A stretch of 9,210 nucleotides of DNA from an uncultured Prevotella sp. GTDB taxonomy: Bacteria; Bacteroidota; Bacteroidia; Bacteroidales; Bacteroidaceae. This document shows, piece after piece, positions 1-6,259 of this stretch. The notes beneath the pieces were generated by a model. It made no database searches. It had not been told where the DNA came from and saw nothing but the letters and a program-made list of their open reading frames with translations. How positions within the stretch are numbered: position 1 is the first letter of the stretch; every line of letters begins with the position of its first letter. A program made the position numbers and the translations under genes. The DNA is taken from the NCBI GenBank assembly GCA_937877595.1, contig CALFIY010000011.1, forward strand, positions 1 to 9,210. The letters are read 5' to 3'.

Positions 1-145
1 GATTTGAAATCCGGCTGCTGCGAGTATCAGGACTTATAGTCCGCTTAATCGCATTGCAAATGCTTATATTCACTGCGGTCGGATTCTTGCGTCCCTTCGG
101 TAGCAAGCCAGCAGAGCTGGAGCGGCAAATCCGCCCGAGCGGGTT
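1..145. repeat. Chain of short perfect palindromes (REP-like intergenic element)
   Basis: This gene-free stretch holds consecutive small inverted repeats: GATTT-g-AAATC at 1-11 (cut by the window edge, so probably longer), GGACT-tat-AGTCC at 30-42, GCATT-gca-AATGC at 51-63, CTTGC...GCAAG at 86-107 with a 12-nt loop, CCAGC-aga-GCTGG at 108-120, GCGG-caaat-CCGC at 122-134, and CCGC-ccga-GCGG at 131-142. The last two share the CCGC arm, so only one can form at a time. Such chains resemble the palindromic intergenic repeats of many Bacteroidota genomes, some tied to REP-associated transposases; that link is inference. No transposase is visible here. An RNA gene cannot be excluded, but I recognise no known RNA family. 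Confidence 0.5.
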
Positions 146-155
146 GTTATTTTTT
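128..155 (+). terminator. Candidate rho-independent terminator, plus strand
   Basis: The stem is AATCCGC (128-134), loop CCGA, GCGGGTT (139-145), a 7-bp RNA stem with one U-G pair. It is followed by GTTA and six T residues (150-155). It would stop transcripts coming from the left edge before they run antisense into the fimbrillin-like gene. On the minus strand the U-tract is missing, so it is not an obvious terminator for that gene. It may simply be the last unit of the palindrome chain. Confidence 0.45.
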
Positions 156-156
156 C

Positions 157-185
157 AAATAGATAAATATTTAAATAGATAAATA
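157..185. repeat. 13-bp direct repeat AAATAGATAAATA, two copies
   Basis: Two identical copies of AAATAGATAAATA lie at 157-169 and 173-185, separated by TTT and ending one base before the stop codon of the fimbrillin-like gene. This may be AT-rich slippage or a target-site-like duplication. No function is assigned. Confidence 0.7.
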
Positions 186-186
186 G

Positions 187-1686
187 CTAAAAAGCGAGGA
201 CTGGGCGAACGCGAATGAGGCCGTACGTGTCGACTTTAGTATTGCTGAGCATGAGGAAACCGTTGTTTTCGCCCGTACCCGCAGCGTTGACGTTCAGAAT
301 GACGGCGCGGTAGACGGAAGACTCGGAACTCGACCAGTAATCTCTCTGCGGTTCCATGCTGTCGTGCGGTGTCATGCTGTCGTAGTTGACAGAGCCAGCC
401 TTTTCCAGAGCAGCCTCCCATTTGTCGGCAGCGGTGTGGTCGTGGTCAAACCGATATCCCCACGTGATGCTACTCTCATACAATGCACCGAGACCCGTCT
501 GCATCTTCACCCACTGCTGAGCCGAGGGCAGGAACCAGCCCGTAGTGCCTGCAGGAGCAGCGAGAGTTGTATATTCCTTGGCAGCCTTGGCGGCAGGATA
601 CTTTTCAGCGGTCGCAGCATCAGCGGTAAGCGTTGCCGTGTTGGTATAGCCGCTCACGTTCTCTGTGCGCTTCAAACCTACTTCGTTAGTCACTTCCTGA
701 CCTAAGAATTTCGATACATTCTCCGTGCTCCACGCCACGCCGCTTGCCGCATTCTTCAGACAGAGCACCAGGCCGTGGCCTACGAATGTTGAGCCTCCGA
801 CATTCGTGCCGTTCTCTGTGTAGTTGTCGGTGCCGAGATAGGCTATCACGCCGATGGCTGTCTTACCCGCCTGGAGGGTCGTGCTATAGGTGCCGTCGCT
901 GTAGTAGAGGTCGCCAAGTGCAGGGCAAGCCAGTGTCGTCTGGTAGAATTTACCAGCGGCGATGGTGGCCGTGCTGTTCTTGCTGATGATCTTATTGTCG
1001 GCAGTGGTGGCCGAGAACTTGTAGTATTTGCTTGTGGCAGGCTCCAAGGCGACATAAACCTCAGTCGTGGAACTGGTCGGCGTGACGGTAGTAATGACTG
1101 CATCGCTATTGTCCTTGATGGTGAGCGGATGCGTGTTGTCGATTGCCGAGCCGAGCGTGAACTTGAAGATAGCATTCTGGGCTGCGAGTTTCGTGACGCT
1201 CTCCAGGCTATGTGTGGTCTTGTCAATCGTTGCAGTCCCCACGCGGACTTCCGGGCAGTTCCCGATTGTGCCGTCCTGCGTAGCCAATGCTGCGGCGACG
1301 TCAGCGCCACTATTGTCTGCCTTTGCTGCCGAGGCGGGATAGACGATTGTGCAGGCAGTATTGTTGGCCAGCGTTGCCGGGATGGTGAATGTGATGGTGA
1401 CAGTCGAAGCATTGATGCTCTTCACCGTAGCGACGCTCTTGGTATCTTCCGTTCCATTGTTGTACAGGATTGCAAACTTATCGGTGTCTTTCCATGTCGA
1501 GGCGATATTGCTTCCATCGACGCCCAGAGCGCGGGTCATGGCACCATCGTTGGAGGAGACAGTAGCGGTAATCGTAATCTCACCGTTGGTCTCGGCGGGC
1601 TGTGTGGTGAAATTGTTGTCGTCGTTGCTGCAAGCGGCAAAAATCAGAGCCAGTGCAGCCATCAGGAAAATCTTTGTTGCTTTCAT
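187..1686 (-). CDS. Fimbrillin-like surface lipoprotein
   Basis: A 499-aa protein, probably a pilus (fimbrial) subunit or tip-like adhesin anchored as a lipoprotein. Residues 1-19 form a lipoprotein signal peptide with lipobox FAAC and lipidated Cys19; the following SNDDNN is acidic, as in Bacteroidota surface-export signals. Residues about 35-255 look like the N-terminal Mfa/FimA-type fimbrillin domain: beta-rich, Thr/Ser/Ala-rich, with a TRA motif at 51-53 that could be an Arg-specific maturation site as in FimA-class pilins (inference). Residues about 258-499 carry GDLYYSDGTYS (258-268), GWFLPS (383-388), YWSSSE (450-455) and a terminal RVRPVLAF, a pattern seen in C-terminal, lectin-like domains of Bacteroidota surface proteins. 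The start is ATG, with no clear Shine-Dalgarno, as is usual in this phylum. It lies 36 bp downstream of a 45-aa peptide gene on the same strand. The fimbrillin superfamily is likely; exact role and partners are unknown. Confidence 0.8.
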   Translation of the reverse strand: MKATKIFLMAALALIFAACSNDDNNFTTQPAETNGEITITATVSSNDGAMTRALGVDGSNIASTWKDTDKFAILYNNGTEDTKSVATVKSINASTVTITFTIPATLANNTACTIVYPASAAKADNSGADVAAALATQDGTIGNCPEVRVGTATIDKTTHSLESVTKLAAQNAIFKFTLGSAIDNTHPLTIKDNSDAVITTVTPTSSTTEVYVALEPATSKYYKFSATTADNKIISKNSTATIAAGKFYQTTLACPALGDLYYSDGTYSTTLQAGKTAIGVIAYLGTDNYTENGTNVGGSTFVGHGLVLCLKNAASGVAWSTENVSKFLGQEVTNEVGLKRTENVSGYTNTATLTADAATAEKYPAAKAAKEYTTLAAPAGTTGWFLPSAQQWVKMQTGLGALYESSITWGYRFDHDHTAADKWEAALEKAGSVNYDSMTPHDSMEPQRDYWSSSESSVYRAVILNVNAAGTGENNGFLMLSNTKVDTYGLIRVRPVLAF

Positions 1687-1722
1687 TTTCGTTTCATTTT
1701 TGTTGGTTCTACACTGTGTTGA

Positions 1723-1860
1723 TTAAAATGAGAAGGGATTGACGTCAGGTGTGTACGGATCGTTGTTGGGGACATCGCCATTACTTCCTGCCAACAGCAT
1801 CGTGCGGTGCTGCAACTCTATTACCTTCATTGAAGGCTTGTCATAATGTCTTTTCTTCAT
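1723..1860 (-). CDS. 45-aa 'LLAGS' small peptide gene upstream of the fimbrillin-like gene
   Basis: ATG at 1860 to TAA at 1723. The product begins MKKRHYDKPSMKVIEL, carries LLAGS at residues 22-26, and ends in an Asn/Asp/Pro-rich tail finishing NPFSF. The layout (basic start, K-P-x-M-x-V-x-x-L, then LL-A-G-S, then a variable polar tail) matches a recurring type of short Prevotella/Bacteroides protein that I know only as hypothetical. There is no signal peptide or membrane segment. It sits 36 bp before the lipoprotein gene, so the two are probably co-transcribed. Its role (chaperone, regulator, leader or secreted peptide) is unknown. The coding call rests on the recognisable N-terminal pattern and the position. 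Confidence 0.7.
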   Translation of the reverse strand: MKKRHYDKPSMKVIELQHRTMLLAGSNGDVPNNDPYTPDVNPFSF

Positions 1861-1920
1861 AATTGAATCTTGTTTTTGTGATTAATGATTAAAGAATTGT
1901 GATGCGTATAAAAACAATGC

Positions 1921-1950
1921 GGCCTCCCTTGCTTAGTAGCAAGAAAAGCC
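1921..1950 (-). promoter_or_regulatory. 12-bp RNA hairpin in the leader, possible attenuator
   Basis: Read as minus-strand RNA, GGCUUUUCUUGC (1950-1939), loop UACUAA, GCAAGGGAGGCC (1932-1921) pairs over all 12 positions, three of them as G-U. The plus-strand RNA would instead have three C-A mismatches, so the structure favours the orientation of the fimbrillin unit. GCATTG and then five T residues (1914-1910) follow, which resembles a weak terminator. It ends about 60 nt before the 45-aa peptide start. It could terminate the upstream transcript or attenuate this one. Confidence 0.5.
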
Positions 1951-1952
1951 TT

Positions 1953-1980
1953 ATATTAACGCGCGGATGTGCGCGAATAT
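1953..1980. repeat. GC-core hairpin with AT flanks
   Basis: ATATT (1953-1957), a two-base AA bulge, CGCGC (1960-1964), loop GGATGT, GCGCG (1971-1975), AATAT (1976-1980). It is a 10-bp stem with one bulge, only 2 bp from the neighbouring 12-bp hairpin, so the two may stack or compete in the leader RNA. Confidence 0.55.
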
Positions 1981-2005
1981 TAATAGAGGTGAGTAAGTCT
2001 GCGCT

Positions 2006-2041
<36 letters not shown>

Positions 2042-2045
2042 GCAA

Positions 2046-2068
2046 ATTATTTGGAACATCCAAATAAT
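2046..2068. repeat. Perfect 9-bp inverted repeat, possible operator or stem-loop
   Basis: ATTATTTGG (2046-2054), spacer AACAT, CCAAATAAT (2060-2068). There is no T-tract on either side, so a classical terminator is unlikely. Its perfect symmetry and short spacer suit a dimeric regulator site or an RNA stem. It lies 7 bp from the TG tract. In minus-strand RNA the flanking GUGUGUG (2097-2091) could pair with the CA tract and enclose this hairpin. Confidence 0.55.
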
Positions 2069-2149
2069 CCGCGTTAAAAGATGTATATGTCACACACTTC
2101 GTATTCATCGCTGTCTGATGATTGGGACGGCTTGAGTAGAGACTATTCA

Positions 2150-2293
2150 TCATCTATACATTGGTGCCAAATGACCTTCCGCATCATAAAGTCCAGACTC
2201 CTGCATGAACCTGATGGCATTTTCTTTTGATGACAATATCTCATGGATTACTGCATCAATCCTTTCTTCTCTGTTGTGCTCGTACTCTGGCAT
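2150..2293 (-). CDS. 47-aa hypothetical small protein
   Basis: ATG at 2293 to TGA at 2150, preceded by an unusually good Shine-Dalgarno for this phylum (GAGGTGATT before ATG). The product starts MPEYEHNREERIDAVIHEIL, continues SSKENAIRFMQESGLYDAEG (21-40) and ends HLAPMYR. The first 30 residues look like one or two amphipathic helices. The 'SKENA..F....G..D..G.L...YR' ending resembles short hypothetical proteins I have seen in Bacteroidota, some near toxin-antitoxin or regulatory genes; this is recollection, not a search. No membrane segment or cysteine is present. A promoter-like pair lies 70-100 bp upstream. The function is unknown. Confidence 0.65.
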   Translation of the reverse strand: MPEYEHNREERIDAVIHEILSSKENAIRFMQESGLYDAEGHLAPMYR

Positions 2294-2363
2294 AATCACC
2301 TCACTTTCTTTGTTGGTTTGTATCTTCTTTGTTGAAAGATGGCTCGCCGCAGCCTTTCCGATG

Positions 2364-2394
2364 CAAGATTAGTTCTTTTTTCTCAAATAACAAT
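2364..2394 (-). promoter_or_regulatory. Candidate promoter for the 47-aa gene
   Basis: On the minus strand ATTG (2394-2391; consensus TTTG) is followed by exactly 19 bp and TAATCTTG (2371-2364; consensus TAnnTTTG, one mismatch). The spacing fits the Bacteroides -33/-7 arrangement and would give a leader of roughly 65 nt before ATG at 2293. Confidence 0.45.
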
Positions 2395-2456
2395 GGATTT
2401 TTGCAAAAATCAGCCAAAAATTTATCATTCATAATTCATTATTCATAATAAATATA

Positions 2457-2464
2457 TACTTTTG
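2457..2464 (+). promoter_or_regulatory. Bacteroidota -7 element driving the lipoprotein-murB-recF operon
   Basis: TACTTTTG is an exact match to TAnnTTTG, 31 nt before the ATG at 2496. The -33 element is poor (TTCA at 2435-2438 is the nearest). The upstream stretch is AT-rich with imperfect TTCATAAT-type repeats. It is the only promoter-like site I see ahead of the five closely packed plus-strand genes. Confidence 0.6.
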
Positions 2465-2495
2465 TGGCCGAATTTGAGAGAGGAAAAACGTCAGC

Positions 2496-3344
2496 ATGCA
2501 GGCGTCAAGAAACTATCTTATTGCAACACTCATTGCGGCTACCATTGTTTTGGCAGCCTGCAGGGAGCGTAGCGCTTCCCCATCCAGCACAACATTTCTG
2601 ACGGATACCACCACTGTCGACTCCGTCTCCCTTGCCCTCGACAGCGAGGAAGCCTACGAGCGTCCCATGCCGAAGGCTGCCGATGAACTTTTCGACGACT
2701 TTATCTTCAACTTTGCCACGAGCAAGAAGTTGCAACTCAGCCGCACCCGCTTCCCTCTGGCAGAGGTGCGCGGACAGCGCGTCGACTCGCTGACGCGCCA
2801 GCAGTGGCGCATGGACTACTTCTTCATGCAGCAGGACTACTACACACTACTTTTCGACGATGAGCAGCAGATGGATATCGTCAAGGACACGCGCGTGAAC
2901 CATGTCGTACTTGAGAAAATATATTTCAATACAAAGTCAATAAAGCAGTACGTCTTCGACCGCATCGACGGGCTGTGGACACTGCAGCGCATAGAGTATC
3001 AGCGCATATCGCAGTCGCACAACGGTTCGTTTCTGGAGTTCTACGAACGCTTTGTCAACGACACTACTTTCCAGGAGCACAGCCTTGGAGAGACGGTACA
3101 CTTCGTAGGACCAGACCCTGACGACGACTTCAGCCAAATGGAGGGCGAGATAACGCCCGACACATGGCCTGCCTTCGCCCCTGAGTTGCCGCAGAAAATG
3201 ATTTACAATATCGTCTACGGCAAGGCACATCAGGAGAAAGACCATAAGGTTTTCGTGATGCGCGGCATTGCCAACGGAATGGAGATGCAACTGTCGTTCC
3301 GTCGCAATGGCGGCAAATGGAAACTGGTGAAGATGGCCACATAG
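2496..3344 (+). CDS. DUF4348-like lipoprotein
   Basis: A 282-aa protein of unknown function, probably membrane-anchored. Residues 1-22 are a lipoprotein signal peptide with lipobox LAAC and lipidated Cys22, followed by a Ser/Thr-rich linker to about residue 60. The body starts near 'ADELFDDFIFNFATSKKLQLSR', has several aromatic-rich strands (YFFMQQDYYTLLF), and ends with two similar-looking strands finishing GGKWKLVKMAT. Length and motifs fit the DUF4348 family of Bacteroidales, by recognition only. AGGAAAAA about 10 nt before the ATG may serve as ribosome binding site. It is the first gene of the plus-strand operon; the gap to murB is 26 bp. Next to murB, a cell-envelope role is plausible but unproven. 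Confidence 0.8.
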   Translation: MQASRNYLIATLIAATIVLAACRERSASPSSTTFLTDTTTVDSVSLALDSEEAYERPMPKAADELFDDFIFNFATSKKLQLSRTRFPLAEVRGQRVDSLTRQQWRMDYFFMQQDYYTLLFDDEQQMDIVKDTRVNHVVLEKIYFNTKSIKQYVFDRIDGLWTLQRIEYQRISQSHNGSFLEFYERFVNDTTFQEHSLGETVHFVGPDPDDDFSQMEGEITPDTWPAFAPELPQKMIYNIVYGKAHQEKDHKVFVMRGIANGMEMQLSFRRNGGKWKLVKMAT

Positions 3345-3370
3345 GCTCACTGACTCCACCCACCTACCCG

Positions 3371-4372
3371 ATGAAACAGTATACCGACTATAGCCTTCGG
3401 GCTCACAACACGTTTGGCATCGAGGCACGCTGCAAGAGATATGTTGCCTACGAGTCTGTGGCAGAAGCACAGACAGTGGCGGCATTGCTCAGACAGGCCG
3501 GCGCCAGTTTCCTCATCATCGGAGGAGGCAGCAACCTGCTGCTCACCGCCGACTACGACGGCACTGTGGTGCGTTCGGAGATTAAGGGCATCTGCCGTCA
3601 GGGCGTGCTGCTGCGCTGCGGCAGCGGAGAGGTGTGGGACGACGTCGTGACGAGGGCATTGGAAGAGCATCTGTACGGCGCAGAGAACCTTTCGATAATA
3701 CCCGGCGACGTAGGCGCTTCTGCTGTACAGAACATTGGCGCATACGGCAGCGAGGTGGCAAGCATCATAGACAGTATTGAGGCTGTGGAGATAGCCACCG
3801 GCAACGTGGTCACGCTGCGTGCCGGGGAGTGTGGCTATGCCTATCGCTACAGCAGGTTCAAGGACGAATGGCGCAACAGATATCTCATCACCAGAGTGAC
3901 CTACCGCCTTTCGGAGACATTTTCTCCACTGCTCGACTACGGCAATATCCGTTCCTATCTGGAGCAACAGAACATCACGTCACCCACTGCCGATGACATC
4001 CGGCAGGCCGTGATTGCCATACGGCGCGCCAAACTGCCCGAGCCTTCCGTTCTGGGCAATGCCGGCAGTTTCTTTATGAACCCCGTAGTGGACAGGGAGA
4101 AATACGAGTCGCTGGCAAAAGTCTATCCCGACATGCCGCATTACGTTATTGACGCCGACCACGAGAAGATACCTGCCGGATGGATGATAGAACAGTGCGG
4201 ATGGAAAGGCCGGCGCATGGGTGCCGCCGGAGTGCACGACAAGCAGGCACTGGTGCTGGTCAACCACGGAGGAGCCAGCGGCGCCGACATAATATCGCTG
4301 TGCAGAGCCATCCAAAAGGACGTGGCAGAGAAGTTCGGCATCGACATAAAACCGGAGGTGAACATCGTATGA
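3371..4372 (+). CDS. murB: UDP-N-acetylenolpyruvoylglucosamine reductase (MurB)
   Basis: Reduces UDP-GlcNAc-enolpyruvate to UDP-N-acetylmuramate with NADPH and FAD, in cytoplasmic peptidoglycan precursor synthesis. The chosen ATG at 3371 gives 333 aa starting MKQYTDYSLRAHNTFGI, the usual MurB opening; an in-frame ATG at 3317 would add 18 unconserved residues overlapping the previous gene. Visible motifs are IIGGGSNLLL (49-58, FAD pyrophosphate binding), IPGDVGASAVQNIGAYG (110-126), YRYSRFK with Arg159, GNAGSFFMNP with catalytic Ser233, and C-terminal KPEV with Glu329. These match Arg159, Ser229 and Glu325 of the E. coli enzyme, so it is a type I MurB with all key residues. Its stop overlaps the next start (ATGA), suggesting translational coupling. 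Confidence 0.97.
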   Translation: MKQYTDYSLRAHNTFGIEARCKRYVAYESVAEAQTVAALLRQAGASFLIIGGGSNLLLTADYDGTVVRSEIKGICRQGVLLRCGSGEVWDDVVTRALEEHLYGAENLSIIPGDVGASAVQNIGAYGSEVASIIDSIEAVEIATGNVVTLRAGECGYAYRYSRFKDEWRNRYLITRVTYRLSETFSPLLDYGNIRSYLEQQNITSPTADDIRQAVIAIRRAKLPEPSVLGNAGSFFMNPVVDREKYESLAKVYPDMPHYVIDADHEKIPAGWMIEQCGWKGRRMGAAGVHDKQALVLVNHGGASGADIISLCRAIQKDVAEKFGIDIKPEVNIV

Positions 4373-5133
4373 GACTTACTTTCCTTGGCACAGGCACATC
4401 GTGTGGCGTCCCTACAATTGGATGCCAATGCTATACATGCACCAGTGACGACCCTCACGACAAGCGGCTGCGATGTTCGGCACTGATAGAGACCGACGAC
4501 ACACGACTGCTTATCGACTGCGGTCCCGACTTCCGCCAGCAGGCCATGACACTGCCGTTCCGTAAGATAGACGGCATACTGATAACCCATGCCCACTACG
4601 ACCACATGGGAGGCATGGACGACATCCGCCCCTACTGTCAGTTTGGCAAGGTTGACGTCTATGCCGACCCTATAGCGCGGCGCGGCATGCTGGAGATGCT
4701 TCCCTACTGTTTTGCTGCCAACCGCTATCCCGGCGTTCCTGCCATCGAACTCCACGAGATACACAAGCACGAGCCATTCACCATTGGCAGTCTTACGGTA
4801 ATGCCGATAGAAGTGATGCACGGCCAACTGCCCATCACGGCATACCGCATAGGCCGACTTACATACATCACTGACATGCTCGTCATGGCTCCCGAGGAGA
4901 TGGAATACGTCAGAGGTACGGAAGTGCTCGTGGTCAACGCTTTGCGCGAGGAGCCCCACCACTCCCATCAGACTCTGCAGGCTGCTGTAGACTTTGCCCG
5001 ACAGGTCGGTGCGCGCCAGACATGGCTCATCCACTCCAGCCACGACATCGGCAGACATGCCGAGGTGAACGCCCGACTGCCGGAGGACATCCAGATGGCA
5101 TACGACGGACAGCAGATAGAAATCGCCACATAG
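4369..5133 (+). CDS. PhnP-like metallo-beta-lactamase-fold phosphodiesterase
   Basis: A 254-aa MBL-fold hydrolase, most like PhnP, which opens phosphoribosyl 1,2-cyclic phosphate. The start at 4369 is fixed by the ATGA overlap with murB and the family opening MRLTFLGTGTSCGVP. Cys19, Cys21 and Cys24 (GCQCYTC), with His225, match the extra structural zinc site of E. coli PhnP. The active-site metal ligands are His74, His76, Asp78 and His79 (HAHYDH), His151, Asp169 and His222. No phn (C-P lyase) genes are present, so the true substrate is open: a housekeeping cyclic ribose phosphate or another cyclic phosphodiester is likely. Generic names (MBL fold metallo-hydrolase) would also fit. It is cytoplasmic, with no signal peptide. 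Confidence 0.88.
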   Translation: MRLTFLGTGTSCGVPTIGCQCYTCTSDDPHDKRLRCSALIETDDTRLLIDCGPDFRQQAMTLPFRKIDGILITHAHYDHMGGMDDIRPYCQFGKVDVYADPIARRGMLEMLPYCFAANRYPGVPAIELHEIHKHEPFTIGSLTVMPIEVMHGQLPITAYRIGRLTYITDMLVMAPEEMEYVRGTEVLVVNALREEPHHSHQTLQAAVDFARQVGARQTWLIHSSHDIGRHAEVNARLPEDIQMAYDGQQIEIAT

Positions 5134-5149
5134 TGATAGACAACAACGC

Positions 5150-6250
5150 ATGATACTAAGAAAACTCACCATACTCAACTACAAGAACATAGCAGAAGCC
5201 ACGCTGCAACTGTCGGCTAAGATGAACTGCTTCATCGGCCACAATGGTGCCGGCAAGACAAATCTGCTCGATGCCATCTACTATCTATCCTTCTGCCGGT
5301 CGGCCTCAAACCCCGTCGACTCGCAGGTGATACGCCACGACGAGCCTTTCTGCATGCTCGAAGGAGAATATGACGACGGGGGCGAGCCCATCAATATCTC
5401 GTGCGGCATGAAACGCGGCACGCGCAAGCACTTCAAGCGCGACAAGAAGGAATACAAGCGACTGGCAGAGCACATCGGACTGATACCGTTGGTGGTAGTG
5501 GCACCTGCCGACACCATGCTCATCGAAGGAAGCGGCGAGGAGCGCCGCCGACTGATGGACATGACGATATCGCAGTACGACCGCAACTATATTGAGGCGC
5601 TCACACGCTACAACAATGCTCACCAGCAGCGCAACATCCTGCTGAAACAGGAGGACCAGGAGCCCGACCCCGTGCTAATGGACCTATGGGAAGAACAGAT
5701 GGCTGACGCCGGCGAGACGATTTACGGCAAGCGCAAGGAATTCATCGACAGCATTGTGCCGCTCTTCCAGCAGTACTACACGCAGATCTCGGGCGGCCAC
5801 GAAGCGGTGAGCCTCGAATATGTGTCCCACTGCCAGCGCGGTCCGCTGCTCGAAGTGATACGCCGCAACCGCACCAAGGACCGTGCCGTGGGCTACTCGC
5901 TACATGGTGTGCATCGCGACGACCTTGTGATGACCCTCGGCGCTCATCCCATTCGCCGCGAGGGCTCGCAGGGGCAGAACAAGACCTATGTGATGAGTCT
6001 GAAACTGGCACAGTTTGACTTCCTGCGGCGCACTGCCACAAGAACCACGCCGCTGCTGCTGCTTGACGACATCTTCGACAAACTTGATGCCACCAGGGTA
6101 GAGCAGATAGTGAAACTGGTGGCCGGCGACACCTTCGGACAGATTTTCATCACCGACACCAACCGCGACCATTTGGACCAGATACTGCACAATAGCCAGA
6201 TGGACTACAAGATATTCCATGTGGCCAACGGCGAAGTGAACAACAACTGA
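5150..6250 (+). CDS. recF: DNA replication and repair protein RecF
   Basis: A 366-aa SMC/ABC-type ATPase that acts with RecO and RecR to load RecA at single-strand gaps. Walker A GHNGAGKT is at 30-37, the signature EGSQGQ at 271-276, and Walker B LLLLDDIFDKLD at 302-313; VHRDD (254-258) is also typical. Length fits the family (about 360-370 aa). ATG at 5150 gives the family start MILRKLTILNYKNI. It lies 16 bp after the phosphodiesterase gene and 9 bp before the DUF721 gene, an arrangement also seen, with DUF721 next to recF, in other phyla. Confidence 0.96.
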   Translation: MILRKLTILNYKNIAEATLQLSAKMNCFIGHNGAGKTNLLDAIYYLSFCRSASNPVDSQVIRHDEPFCMLEGEYDDGGEPINISCGMKRGTRKHFKRDKKEYKRLAEHIGLIPLVVVAPADTMLIEGSGEERRRLMDMTISQYDRNYIEALTRYNNAHQQRNILLKQEDQEPDPVLMDLWEEQMADAGETIYGKRKEFIDSIVPLFQQYYTQISGGHEAVSLEYVSHCQRGPLLEVIRRNRTKDRAVGYSLHGVHRDDLVMTLGAHPIRREGSQGQNKTYVMSLKLAQFDFLRRTATRTTPLLLLDDIFDKLDATRVEQIVKLVAGDTFGQIFITDTNRDHLDQILHNSQMDYKIFHVANGEVNNN

Positions 6251-6259
6251 AGAAAGAAT

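Noticed and set aside
1..145. A possible CRISPR or tRNA gene in the gene-free left edge.
   Set aside because: There are no equal-length direct repeats with spacers, and no cloverleaf with a CCA end or T-arm could be drawn; only short palindromes are present.
1129..1722. Long plus-strand frames across the fimbrillin-like gene, up to about 197 codons.
   Set aside because: They are antisense to a well-supported lipoprotein gene, rich in Cys and Arg, and lack any family-like motif; they arise from the codon bias of the real gene.
2075..2143. A minus-strand frame reading SLLKPSQSSDSDEYEVCDIYIF before a TAA, resembling a natural protein C-terminus.
   Set aside because: It is closed by a TAG just upstream and has no ATG, GTG or TTG that would include most of it. 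It could be a remnant of a decayed small gene, but nothing else supports that.
2425..2457. AT-rich TTCATAAT-type imperfect repeats before the plus-strand promoter.
   Set aside because: Copies are short and irregular; low-complexity AT-rich promoter DNA explains them without a special function.
3317..3370. An in-frame ATG giving murB 18 extra N-terminal residues.
   Set aside because: It overlaps the 3' end of the lipoprotein gene, and the extra residues are not part of the MurB family opening, which starts at the ATG at 3371.
4180..4368. A 63-codon N-terminal extension of the phosphodiesterase inside murB.
   Set aside because: It is Arg-rich out-of-frame murB sequence; the MBL fold opens with MRLTFLGTGTS at 4369, with a typical ATGA overlap.
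4141..5178. A 345-codon minus-strand frame opposite murB and the phosphodiesterase gene.
   Set aside because: It is antisense to two genes with complete catalytic motifs, and its composition (Val, His, Ser and Cys rich) has no recognisable domain.
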